From the IMG/VR virus record IMGVR_UViG_3300037459_000019, positions 1 through 37,530 of that record: 37,530 bases of DNA. One strand, given 5' to 3'. This DNA comes from a virus. Made by a program: the position numbers and the translations under genes. Below the pieces are notes generated by a model. The model ran no database searches. It had not been told where the DNA came from and saw only the letters and a program-made list of their open reading frames with translations. Positions 1 through 6,498 of the stretch are shown one piece after another (within the stretch, counting starts at the first letter, position 1; each line of letters opens with the position of its first letter).

Positions 1-115
1 TGCATTGCGTGTTATTAATAACGACTCAGGATTTATATTAAGAATACTAACCTTTTTAGTTTCGCGTGTTACTTTAAATTTTAAATCCCATACACCTGGG
101 CTTGTTTCTTCTTGT
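1..115. repeat. Left copy of terminal direct repeat (assembly overlap)
   Basis: Bases 49-115 are identical to 37464-37530, a 67-base exact match. Bases 2-48 align without gaps to 37417-37463 but differ at 12, 19, 22, 25, 32, 33 and 48. The repeat lies inside the portal gene and the reading frame continues across it. This is best read as the overlap of a circular or circularly permuted genome. The mismatched stretch suggests two strain variants were assembled. Confidence 0.9.
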
Positions 116-639
116 TCGGTAATTTCTGACTTGGTTACGCTTGGATCGTTAAGGCTTTCAACAATTGTAGATAGTTCATCAAAGTCAACGCCTGTAAATC
201 TCTCTTCATCAACTTCTTTCTGTTCATCAATAAAGTATTTAACAACACCGTTCTTTTGAATCTCAGCATCTTTTAGCCATGCGTGCATGATTTGAAAACT
301 ATCTGGTTGATTGCGTACAATCCAATTAATATATTTTGTTTTTTCTTCTGCTTCTTGAACTTCAACGGGATTATCAGTGTTAGGTTGGAAGGTTACAACA
401 TCACCTGAACCATAGAAGATACGCATTAAAGCAGGCATATCAGACTCTATAACGTCTGCTATATCCGTTGAAACTACGCTTGATTGATTAGGAATACCAG
501 CAAATTCACCTGTCTTTTCTCCAAGATAAGCGGATAAATACTTAGTATTCTCTCTTGAAAACTCACCATTGTATATGACAGCCTGTTCCTGTGCCTGAGA
601 CAACAAAGAGATTAATTGTTCATTGGACATCTTTGCCAT
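1..639 (-). CDS. Portal protein, N-terminal part (continues at right end of window)
   Basis: The gene forms the dodecameric portal ring at the packaging vertex, the DNA channel used by terminase and the tail. I chose the ATG at 639 (MAKMSNEQLISLLSQAQEQA) because an AGGTG ribosome site lies 9 nt upstream. The frame is open to base 1 and rejoins the segment ending at 37530; removing the duplicated ends gives 689 aa, typical of P22-type portals. The stretch around residues 60-85 (DIAD, ESDMPALMR, IFYGSGDVVTF) is characteristic of podovirus portals. It lies downstream of terminase on the same strand, separated by a two-gene plus-strand insert. The last residues before base 1 differ from the right-end copy (NPESLLITRNA here, PPESFLISRNA there). 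Confidence 0.85.
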   Translation of the reverse strand, partial: MAKMSNEQLISLLSQAQEQAVIYNGEFSRENTKYLSAYLGEKTGEFAGIPNQSSVVSTDIADVIESDMPALMRIFYGSGDVVTFQPNTDNPVEVQEAEEKTKYINWIVRNQPDSFQIMHAWLKDAEIQKNGVVKYFIDEQKEVDEERFTGVDFDELSTIVESLNDPSVTKSEITEQEETSPGVWDLKFKVTRETKKVSILNINPESLLITRNA

Positions 640-688
640 TAATAAAACACCTAGTGAGTTGATTGAATTTGTTTTGTTTATTATAACA

Positions 689-717
689 ACCATAGGCATT
701 TTATAGTATACTGACAA
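689..717 (-). promoter_or_regulatory. Putative sigma70-type promoter for portal gene
   Basis: On the minus strand TTGTCA (712-717) and TATGGT (689-694) are separated by exactly 17 bases, about 50 bases before the portal start. It would let the portal and capsid genes be transcribed despite the opposing cassette at 751-1067. The spacer contains the 8-base palindrome AGTATACT (705-712). This is sequence matching only; such matches are common in A+T-rich DNA. Confidence 0.35.
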
Positions 718-750
718 AACAGCATATAATTCCGACATTAAGGTGGTAAT

Positions 751-903
751 TTGAATAGATTTACAGAGTTAATCCATGATAAAGGGTTTACAGTTAGGGA
801 ATTTTGCGAGTATTGGGAGATTAGCCGAAGAACATATGAAAGGATGATGGCCAATCCAGTCAAGCACAATAAACTAGATAAGTTAATTAAGGGGATTAAA
901 TGA
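751..903 (+). CDS. Small basic HTH-like protein (50 aa), antisense to late operon
   Basis: A TTG start at 751 follows a good ribosome site (AAGGTGG, 741-747). The product starts MNRFTELIHDKGFTVREFCE and continues with an arginine-rich helix (SRRTYERMM) and a basic tail. The pattern resembles a short helix-turn-helix of the Cro or excisionase type, with VREFCEYWEISRRTYERM as the HTH-like part. It overlaps the next gene by ATGA, so the two are probably translationally coupled. The minus-strand reading frame over the same bases has no ribosome site and an unlikely composition. A role as a DNA-binding regulator is inferred, and no family was identified. Confidence 0.6.
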   Translation: MNRFTELIHDKGFTVREFCEYWEISRRTYERMMANPVKHNKLDKLIKGIK

Positions 904-1067
904 ATACTCTTGATGATTTTAAATATGCATCGACAGTTATAAATTATTGTCAACTATCCGGCTCATTAAAGAGGGTTGGCGAAGACGTTAAACCAAACTT
1001 TAAATGGTGGGTGCTATCACCGATATCATTACCGGCACTTGCTCTTAGTTTGTTTATTAGTTGGTAA
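900..1067 (+). CDS. Small membrane-anchored protein (55 aa), unknown
   Basis: ATG at 900 overlaps the stop of the preceding gene (ATGA). The protein begins MNTLDDFKYASTVINYCQLS, has a charged middle, and ends in one hydrophobic segment (WWVLSPISLPALALSLFISW) that fits a C-terminal transmembrane helix. Its TAA ends one base before the terminase stop codon, so the genes converge with no gap and no visible terminator. I recognise no family. A tail-anchored inner-membrane peptide, such as a lysis or exclusion peptide, is possible but unproven. Confidence 0.55.
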   Translation: MNTLDDFKYASTVINYCQLSGSLKRVGEDVKPNFKWWVLSPISLPALALSLFISW

Positions 1068-2579
1068 CTAAACAACGTTAGACGCTCCATAGTTTAACTT
1101 CTTACGCTTTTTCTTTATTGGTGGCACAAATAGAGTCATCATTAAAGAATCAGCCATGTTAGGTGAATCAATATCATTAGATTTCATTTCTTTCTTATTC
1201 ATAATTTGTTCTAACCCGTTACCGTTCTCAACTCTTGGTATGCGACAGCACTCAGAGCGCAGCATTTCTAAGTTAGCAATTCCTTCACTATCAAGGCTAA
1301 TCATTTCTTCTGGCGCTATATACTCACCCTTAACAACGCATTTATAAGTATTATAAAACCTGTCTGCTAATGCTATATAGTATTGTGCCCTGTTATTCCT
1401 AAAGGTTTCAGCGTATGTTTTAGGGTTTGATTTACGCGAGCCGTACTGTGCTTGGTATACTTTCTCTGCGTTATCTTGCCCTTTACCTGATAATGAACCT
1501 CTAAACATAAAGTACTGTGTTCGCGTTCCATCTAGTGCCGTTGATACTTGTCGCTTTAATCCTGTGCCCATTCCGTCACCATCCCACACAAACCAATCAG
1601 CACCCCATTCTTTAGCTAAATCAGTAGCCCAATCACAACCATCATCTATTTCTCCATCAAGCTTTTCATCAACTGTTAATATCACTGAGCCGTGACGAAT
1701 AGCAAACCCTTTACTATCATAACCTGAGTCGCTTGGATCGTGTGCTGCAATCTTAGCTCCAAGAGGTTTAAATATTTCTTTAAGTTTATCTATTTTGTGA
1801 GCATCAACGGCAGCGTCAAACCATTCAGGCTTAATAATAGAGTTTTTAACTTCGTCCATATAATCCCCTAGCCATTTATGATCGTAAGCTGCTTGTGATA
1901 AATACTTAACATCATCTTGTCTTTCTTGCTCTAACCCTGAAGCTTCAAACCATGATGAAGGCATATCTGTGTAATTCATTTGAACAATCATTACAGTATC
2001 ATCTTCATAATACCCACATCGTGATAATTCTTTTTCTGCCCTTAGTAGCCACTTCTGAGCAACGGCACCAGTTCTAGCGCCTCTGTTCATAGTGATGATA
2101 ATTTCAGGCATCTTAACATCTTCACCGGCTATCAACCTTGCTGAGTCTTTAGCGTTCAACCGAACCGAAGCAGTAAGAACTCTTAATGTGTTAGCTGATA
2201 TATCTTCGCCTTCTTCAATCCATAACCCATCAACACCAGATAATGTAGACTTTAATGAGGTTATATTCCTAGCAAGGCCGCGGTAAAATGTGCGACCACC
2301 TGAAGCCTCGTGTGTGATTGACGTTTTAGTGTCTTCAAACCCCACAATACCAAGCCTAGATATCTCATCCAGTATTGTTCTATGCACTGATTCTTCAATA
2401 GAGTTTTGATTCTCCCTGGCACAACACCATAATTGACCGTTAGATACCAAAGCAGCAACATAGTCAGCTATGCCTGTTGACTTTGTTGAGCCTCTACCTC
2501 CCACAATGATTTTAATTCTTTTTGGCTTTGTGAAAACAGGATGGAGGTTTTTAACGTACTCTATTTTTATGTCAGTCAT
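1068..2579 (-). CDS. terL: Terminase large subunit
   Basis: This is the ATPase-nuclease motor that cuts and packages phage DNA into the prohead through the portal. Walker A is GGRGSTKST (residues 27-35) and Walker B with the catalytic glutamate is LWIEEGE (119-125). The C-terminal nuclease domain carries acidic clusters at AAHDPSDSGYD and WFVWDGDGMG, expected for the RNase H-like fold. At 503 aa it has normal length. The start ATG overlaps the terminase small subunit gene by 8 bases, showing coupled translation. Permuted or redundant genome ends would fit headful packaging, but the sequence alone does not prove it. Confidence 0.92.
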   Translation of the reverse strand: MTDIKIEYVKNLHPVFTKPKRIKIIVGGRGSTKSTGIADYVAALVSNGQLWCCARENQNSIEESVHRTILDEISRLGIVGFEDTKTSITHEASGGRTFYRGLARNITSLKSTLSGVDGLWIEEGEDISANTLRVLTASVRLNAKDSARLIAGEDVKMPEIIITMNRGARTGAVAQKWLLRAEKELSRCGYYEDDTVMIVQMNYTDMPSSWFEASGLEQERQDDVKYLSQAAYDHKWLGDYMDEVKNSIIKPEWFDAAVDAHKIDKLKEIFKPLGAKIAAHDPSDSGYDSKGFAIRHGSVILTVDEKLDGEIDDGCDWATDLAKEWGADWFVWDGDGMGTGLKRQVSTALDGTRTQYFMFRGSLSGKGQDNAEKVYQAQYGSRKSNPKTYAETFRNNRAQYYIALADRFYNTYKCVVKGEYIAPEEMISLDSEGIANLEMLRSECCRIPRVENGNGLEQIMNKKEMKSNDIDSPNMADSLMMTLFVPPIKKKRKKLNYGASNVV

Positions 2580-2877
2580 CTACGCCTACAGGAACAAATG
2601 TAAATGTAGTTGATTCTGATTTGAATACCTCGCCTTCTGCGTTCTTAATCTCAATTGATTTTTCATCAGGTAAGTATTTTTTAAGAAGGGATAGTCTAGC
2701 ACTTATAGCGCTATTGATACGACTAACTGTGACGTTATCCATTTCAACGGTAACGTCTTCCAGTTTTTTAATATTATCAACAATTTGGCGTATCTTGTTG
2801 TTCTCACTAAGATAGCGCCTTAATTCCTCTTTATTTATCGCTCTGCGCTTGTTGGCGGCAGTAGTTGAATCTTTCAT
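2572..2877 (-). CDS. terS: Terminase small subunit (probable)
   Basis: This 101-aa protein precedes and overlaps the large terminase gene, the standard place for the small subunit that recognises phage DNA. It starts MKDSTTAANKRRAINKEELR with a basic N-terminus, then two helical stretches including an alternating-charge region (DNIKKLEDVTVEMDNVTVSRINSAISARL), and ends in a beta-rich tail (TTFTFVPVG). The ribosome site AGAGGA lies 8 bases before the ATG. The leader GGACTGACAAAATG also occurs in front of the scaffold gene. Assignment rests mainly on position and size. Confidence 0.7.
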   Translation of the reverse strand: MKDSTTAANKRRAINKEELRRYLSENNKIRQIVDNIKKLEDVTVEMDNVTVSRINSAISARLSLLKKYLPDEKSIEIKNAEGEVFKSESTTFTFVPVGVDD

Positions 2878-2913
2878 TTTGTCAGTCCTCTAAAGGTTAT
2901 TGACTAGTTAAAA

Positions 2914-3141
2914 TTATTTGGGTTGTGAGGTTGTCCATGCAGTAATAGATACATCGTCACCAATACCCCAAGTAAGAGTATTTAGAATCATATCAGTGCC
3001 GCTTGTTCCTGCCGTACCAACTCTTGATACTGCTGAGCCTGATGTTTTAGCTACATAGTGAATTGACCGCCTGCGTTTAATCCTGTTGCCGTCACAGGAG
3101 TTACAGCGCTCATTGTTGACGGTTTTGAATTTATTAATCAT
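2914..3141 (-). CDS. Hypothetical small protein (75 aa)
   Basis: I start it at the ATG at 3141 (MINKFKTVNNERCNSCDGNR), which overlaps the end of the holin-like gene by 8 bases; an in-frame ATG 12 bases upstream is less likely. The N-terminal half is basic and carries a Cys-x2-Cys pair. The C-terminal half is rich in Gly, Ser and Thr (TSGSAVSRVGTAGTSGTDM) like a beta-structured virion or decoration fragment. It sits between the lysis genes and terminase. I recognise no family. Confidence 0.5.
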   Translation of the reverse strand: MINKFKTVNNERCNSCDGNRIKRRRSIHYVAKTSGSAVSRVGTAGTSGTDMILNTLTWGIGDDVSITAWTTSQPK

Positions 3142-3361
3142 CAAACTTATCATCTTTGCCGCTTAATGCGTTTTTAATATCCAACACATGTTTAATAAGT
3201 AAAGCAACTAGCACACAAAGACCTATAACTGATGTAGCAGCCTTGATCATAGGCTCGCCGTAGTTTATCCATACGTGAGATGTAAAAAATGTAGTTATAG
3301 CAACTGTTGTTTTAGGGTGCGTCGATACAATCTCAACGGCTTGCTTTATTTCTTCTTTCAT
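3134..3361 (-). CDS. Holin-like small membrane protein (75 aa)
   Basis: The protein has a charged N-terminus (MKEEIKQAVEIV), a hydrophobic stretch (TTVAITTFFTSHVWINYG) and a strong transmembrane helix (VIGLCVLVALLIKHVLDI), then an acidic, lysine-rich tail (GKDDKFDD). Size, topology and position near an M15 endolysin fit a phage holin, which would form membrane holes that release the endolysin. It overlaps the upstream membrane-protein gene by 4 bases (ATGA). A second, clearer holin of the GTA type is encoded at 16462-16899, so the division of labour is unknown. Confidence 0.6.
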   Translation of the reverse strand: MKEEIKQAVEIVSTHPKTTVAITTFFTSHVWINYGEPMIKAATSVIGLCVLVALLIKHVLDIKNALSGKDDKFDD

Positions 3362-3867
3362 TCAACTCTTTTAACCTCTTGGCTTTTCTTCTTTCTACCC
3401 TGCAAGAGAGAATGCCTTTGATTGATACCGTCAATAATAGTGCCGAGTAAAGGATGTAATAAAGAACATCTATTGACAATCCACCCATCTCTTATGGCTC
3501 TCCATGACAGTATTATTATTTGTATTCCCATTAAAGTAATGCACATATTATCATAATACACGGGTGGATAATAATTTTCATACAAAGCACCACCAGCCAC
3601 ATTTATAAACACCAATATAAAGTAAGTCTCTGCAATTGAGTTGTCTTTGTGATTAAATAGCATGTGCTTGCTGCCGTATATCAAATAACACCCCGCTAAA
3701 GCTTCTATAGTGCCTATTGCTGCATACCTTTCCAGCCCGTGAAACTGCAACGCAAATTCATAGTAAATAAAATAAAAAGAAAGCAAGACAGATGCTGTTG
3801 CCCTAGTCTTGCTTGATAGCATAAATAGCGAAAAAATAACTATAAACACATAATTTACCGTGTTCAT
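3358..3867 (-). CDS. Multi-pass membrane protein, unknown (169 aa)
   Basis: Hydrophobicity by eye gives four or five membrane segments: residues about 5-18, 25-42, 48-66, 78-95 and 105-120. A basic cytoplasmic tail follows (GRKKKSQEVKRVE). It lies inside the lysis cluster, three bases after a tiny ORF and overlapping the holin-like gene, so it is probably co-transcribed and may take part in lysis or membrane exclusion. I do not recognise a family. Confidence 0.6.
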   Translation of the reverse strand: MNTVNYVFIVIFSLFMLSSKTRATASVLLSFYFIYYEFALQFHGLERYAAIGTIEALAGCYLIYGSKHMLFNHKDNSIAETYFILVFINVAGGALYENYYPPVYYDNMCITLMGIQIIILSWRAIRDGWIVNRCSLLHPLLGTIIDGINQRHSLLQGRKKKSQEVKRVE

Positions 3868-3870
3868 TAT

Positions 3871-3948
3871 TTAAGGCTTCTTGTCTGGTGGTGGTTTTTG
3901 CTCACCGTCCGCACCAGTACCAGCGCCGCCCATGTTATATTTAAGCAT
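3871..3948 (-). CDS. Tiny proline/glycine-rich ORF (25 aa)
   Basis: ATG at 3948 has a good ribosome site (AAAGGATG, 6 bases away). The peptide begins MLKYNMGGAGTGADGEQKPP and ends PDKKP. Similar tiny Gly/Pro-rich proteins are common in phage late regions. It fits without overlap between the lipoprotein and membrane-protein genes and fills an otherwise empty gap. Function is unknown. Confidence 0.45.
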   Translation of the reverse strand: MLKYNMGGAGTGADGEQKPPPDKKP

Positions 3949-3991
3949 ATAGCATCCTTTGTTATGGTTAATCGGTTATTCATTATAGCAT

Positions 3992-4213
3992 TTAATCCTT
4001 TCTAGCTCTATACAAGCCACAAAACTCATACCTAGCTACTATTTCAGCATCAGATAATTGTCGATTAGCCGCTAGATGTGCCAATTCACCACAAAACTTT
4101 TTAGTTGCAGCTTTAAATGTATCATCGTTAACAGTTCGTATTGATGTATAAACATCTGTTGTAGTTATACAGCCTGATATTATTGCCACTATTATTAATA
4201 TTAAATATTTCAT
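3992..4213 (-). CDS. Small lipoprotein, possible outer spanin (73 aa)
   Basis: I start at the ATG at 4213 because a strong ribosome site (AAGGTGGAAGGG) precedes it and the product then begins with a signal peptide, MKYLILIIVAIISGC, whose C15 is a lipobox cysteine. A longer frame extends back into the endolysin gene but would bury the signal. After lipidation a 58-residue periplasmic domain remains (TTTDVYTSIRTVNDDTFKAA onward) with a Cys pair. Position directly after the endolysin suggests an Rz1-like o-spanin, but I see no separate i-spanin and no proline-rich stretch, so this is tentative. Confidence 0.6.
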   Translation of the reverse strand: MKYLILIIVAIISGCITTTDVYTSIRTVNDDTFKAATKKFCGELAHLAANRQLSDAEIVARYEFCGLYRARKD

Positions 4214-4214
4214 T

Positions 4215-4574
4215 CTAACCCTTCCACCTTGCTTTTGATTTGCGAATATCGATATGTGTGAACCCTTTCTCAACATACAACCCAATACCATATTTATCTG
4301 GCATGTGATTATCTAAGAACCTGTATACAGCATACGGATTTACACCATCAACAACTATGTCAGCAGCAATACCAAGTTTGTGCTTGCTACCTTGTGAGCC
4401 GCCAACCTCTGCATTGTGCTCGTTACACCTTGAGCCTGAAGTTATTTTAATTGGCGCTTCAAAGTGAGCACGAACAATTTCGAGCACTTTGATCAACTCA
4501 ACATCAACAGTAGCAAAATTACAGCAACTACATTTAAACTCGTTCCTTGAGAAGTTTTTACTTATATCACCCAT
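4215..4574 (-). CDS. M15-family peptidase endolysin
   Basis: A peptidoglycan peptidase of the Peptidase_M15_3 type (YcbK-like/D-Ala-D-Ala carboxypeptidase fold), which would act as endolysin. The zinc ligands are H65 and D72 in SKHKLGIAAD and H107 in FTHIDIR. The upstream SGSRCNEHN motif (residues 46-54) supplies the conserved Ser and Arg. At 119 aa it is a single catalytic domain with no signal peptide, so it needs a holin to cross the membrane. The CxCC motif near the N-terminus (CSCC, 15-18) is common in this family. Its stop codon is two bases before the lipoprotein start. Confidence 0.88.
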   Translation of the reverse strand: MGDISKNFSRNEFKCSCCNFATVDVELIKVLEIVRAHFEAPIKITSGSRCNEHNAEVGGSQGSKHKLGIAADIVVDGVNPYAVYRFLDNHMPDKYGIGLYVEKGFTHIDIRKSKARWKG

Positions 4575-4595
4575 TACTTACCCCTAGTTAATTAA

Positions 4596-4796
4596 TTAAA
4601 TACGATTAAACGATACAACTTCAAAATTACCTTGCGGCATAATTTCTAACAGTTCTTTTTTTAGTTCGTTGGTCATCATCGTAAAAACTACATCAACCTG
4701 CGCAGTAAAAGAACTATACGTCCCTATTCTTGATAGGTAACAATAACCGCTGTTATCAGTGCATTTTCCATTAATAAAATAATTTCTTTTAAACAT
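4596..4796 (-). CDS. Hypothetical protein (66 aa)
   Basis: The protein begins MFKRNYFINGKCTDNSGYCY and ends in NFEVVSFNRI. Alternating beta-like stretches and a helix (MTNELKKELLEIM) suggest a small alpha/beta domain. The gene lies just before the endolysin, after the terminator that ends the recombination operon, with its own ribosome site (AGGAG region around 4800). I recognise no family. Confidence 0.5.
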   Translation of the reverse strand: MFKRNYFINGKCTDNSGYCYLSRIGTYSSFTAQVDVVFTMMTNELKKELLEIMPQGNFEVVSFNRI

Positions 4797-4829
4797 CTCT
4801 ATTCTCCTAGTTAATACTGTTTAATGTGT

Positions 4830-5042
4830 TTAATATAAATTACATGATACACCTAAATCTTTATTGTGATTAATTACTCCTTTATAATCACTACTGCAAA
4901 TCATTGATTGTAATCTTTTATCGCTATCAACATACCTCATCATTGCTATAGCTGTTTTCTTGCTGATCTTGCCTGTTCGGGACTTGTAGCCATCAACTAT
5001 AAACATCATCAACAATTTATTTGCTTCATCATTCATACTCAC
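4830..5042 (-). CDS. Hypothetical protein (70 aa)
   Basis: The product starts MSMNDEANKLLMMFIVDGYK. It is mostly helical, with a lysine-rich centre (SRTGKISKKTAIAMMRYVDS) and a Cys-containing C-terminal third. A GAGGTGAG ribosome site precedes the start. It follows the SSB terminator and may be read through from the recombination operon or from an unseen promoter in 5043-5066. No family recognised. Confidence 0.5.
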   Translation of the reverse strand: MSMNDEANKLLMMFIVDGYKSRTGKISKKTAIAMMRYVDSDKRLQSMICSSDYKGVINHNKDLGVSCNLY

Positions 5043-5066
5043 CTCTATTTAAATACTGTTTATGTT

Positions 5067-5099
5067 AAAACAGGTAGATGTTTACATGTATCTACCTGT
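5067..5099 (-). terminator. Rho-independent terminator after SSB
   Basis: A perfect 10-bp inverted repeat, ACAGGTAGAT (5070-5079) and ATCTACCTGT (5090-5099), with a 10-base loop. On the minus strand it is followed by a U-rich run (TTTTAAC), 12 bases past the SSB stop. It would end the RecT-exonuclease-SSB transcript. Confidence 0.8.
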
Positions 5100-5110
5100 G
5101 TAATTAATCC

Positions 5111-5659
5111 CTAAAAAGGTATTGAATCGTCGAAGTCAATTGAACCAGACGGCGCTTGTTGTTGTGCGTGTCCTTGTGGTTGCTGTGCCTCTTGACGTTT
5201 AGCGGCTAATTGCTGTGATGGCATTTGTTGGCCTTGTTGCTGATAACCACCTTGAGCTTGTTGTGGTTGTTGGTAGCCGCCTTGCTGTGGTGCTGCTTGC
5301 TGATTGCCTTGTGGTTTACCATCTAGCATTTGCATAACACCATTAAAGCCTTGCACTACAATTTCAGTAGTATATTGATCTTGCCCTTGTTGATTCTGCC
5401 ATTTACGAGTAGCTAGTGAGCCTTCAAGATAAACCTTTGAGCCTTTCTTTAAATACTCGCCTGCAATTTCTGCTAGCTTGCCAAAAATAGCAACGCGATG
5501 CCATTCTGTTTTTTCTTTCTGTTCGCCGGTTTGTTTATCCTTCCATGATTCACTAGTTGCCACTGTTAAGTTTGCTACAGCTCCACCATTAGGTAAAAAT
5601 CTTACTTCGGGATCTTTACCTAAGTTACCTAATACGATTACTTTATTTACACCTGCCAT
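5111..5659 (-). CDS. ssb: Single-stranded DNA-binding protein
   Basis: It coats single-stranded DNA in replication and recombination. Residues 1-110 form the OB fold typical of bacterial SSB ([18 protein letters not shown], then [20 protein letters not shown]). A Gln/Gly-rich linker with [12 protein letters not shown]-type repeats follows, ending in the acidic tip DFDDSIPF that recruits partner proteins. At 182 aa it matches cellular-type SSBs in length. Its place behind RecT and YqaJ shows it works with the phage annealing system. Confidence 0.95.
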   Translation of the reverse strand: MAGVNKVIVLGNLGKDPEVRFLPNGGAVANLTVATSESWKDKQTGEQKEKTEWHRVAIFGKLAEIAGEYLKKGSKVYLEGSLATRKWQNQQGQDQYTTEIVVQGFNGVMQMLDGKPQGNQQAAPQQGGYQQPQQAQGGYQQQGQQMPSQQLAAKRQEAQQPQGHAQQQAPSGSIDFDDSIPF

Positions 5660-5668
5660 TTTATTCCC

Positions 5669-5869
5669 CTATCCTTCTATTAAGTGACTAATACAAACGC
5701 CACCAGTTACGCCTGTTACTTTTACGATGGTGTCACCGTGAGATAAATCCCAAGCTTCAGATCTTGTTGCTACATTAATTTTATCAGTTACACCGATTAC
5801 AGATTGATAAATGAAATTTGATCCAACTTCATATTTATCATTAAACCATTTACAATTATTTCCACCCAT
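5669..5869 (-). CDS. Hypothetical protein (66 aa) in recombination operon
   Basis: The sequence begins MGGNNCKWFNDKYEVGSNFI and is mostly beta (VGVTDKINVATRSEAWDL, then TIVKVTGVTGGVCISH), suggesting a small barrel. It lies between the exonuclease and SSB genes on the same strand with short gaps, so it is probably co-expressed with them. I recognise no family. Confidence 0.55.
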   Translation of the reverse strand: MGGNNCKWFNDKYEVGSNFIYQSVIGVTDKINVATRSEAWDLSHGDTIVKVTGVTGGVCISHLIEG

Positions 5870-5880
5870 CTTGTTTACTC

Positions 5881-6498
5881 CTATTTAATTAATATTTGAT
5901 AAAACTCATTCATCTTAGCGATAAATGCCGCTGTTTTTTCTTCCATATTCTTTATAAATTCTTCATCACGTTCTACACGCTGTAATAAATAACCAGCATC
6001 AACATCAAGACGTGGATCAAAGCTTAAAAAGTCACACCATTGACGCTCAGCAACCCATAACTGCATTTGAATTTGTGCGTAATAGTCTTTACTGTAATCA
6101 TCAGTTAATGCGCGTTTGATTTGAGTTATGGTGGTCGGACACTTAATTTCAATCATTCCATCATCACCGATCAAACCATCAGGACTAACACCTGTGAATT
6201 CATCACGCTCAATGAATGCGACTTCTTCAACCTTGTTGCCAGATTTAAGCTCATACATAAACCTTGCTTGAGGCTCTGTTTCAGTACCCCATCTCATAGC
6301 GTCATTTTCAAAGAATGGTTTTGATTCGCCAGTTAATCGCTCAGCTAACAATTCCATCATGTAAGTTTCTGCGGTTTTACTTGGCGCAGTGCCTCGACCT
6401 TTAGATAAAACATCACTCATTTTTGATGCTGTTACTTTACCAAGGCGAAGCGATAACCACTCATCAGAACCTTGTTCCATTTCTTTAATTATATTCAT
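5881..6498 (-). CDS. YqaJ-family phage exonuclease (lambda Exo-like)
   Basis: A 5'-3' exonuclease of the PD-(D/E)xK type that resects double-stranded ends for annealing by RecT. Motifs are QGSDEWLSLRLGKVTAS (residues 9-25), then the catalytic D107 in SPDGLIG and E117-x-K119 in MIEIKCP. The length of 205 aa is normal. The start overlaps the RecT stop by 4 bases, so exonuclease and annealase are translated together, as in E. coli RecE/RecT and lambda Exo/Beta. Confidence 0.92.
   Translation of the reverse strand: MNIIKEMEQGSDEWLSLRLGKVTASKMSDVLSKGRGTAPSKTAETYMMELLAERLTGESKPFFENDAMRWGTETEPQARFMYELKSGNKVEEVAFIERDEFTGVSPDGLIGDDGMIEIKCPTTITQIKRALTDDYSKDYYAQIQMQLWVAERQWCDFLSFDPRLDVDAGYLLQRVERDEEFIKNMEEKTAAFIAKMNEFYQILIK

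Noticed and set aside
5-259. Plus-strand 84-aa frame at the left edge
   Set aside because: It is a shadow of the portal gene, which has a continuous minus-strand frame and recognisable protein sequence.
738-953. Minus-strand 71-aa frame opposite the small HTH-like gene
   Set aside because: No ribosome site and unlikely composition; the plus-strand frame has a good ribosome site and ATGA coupling.
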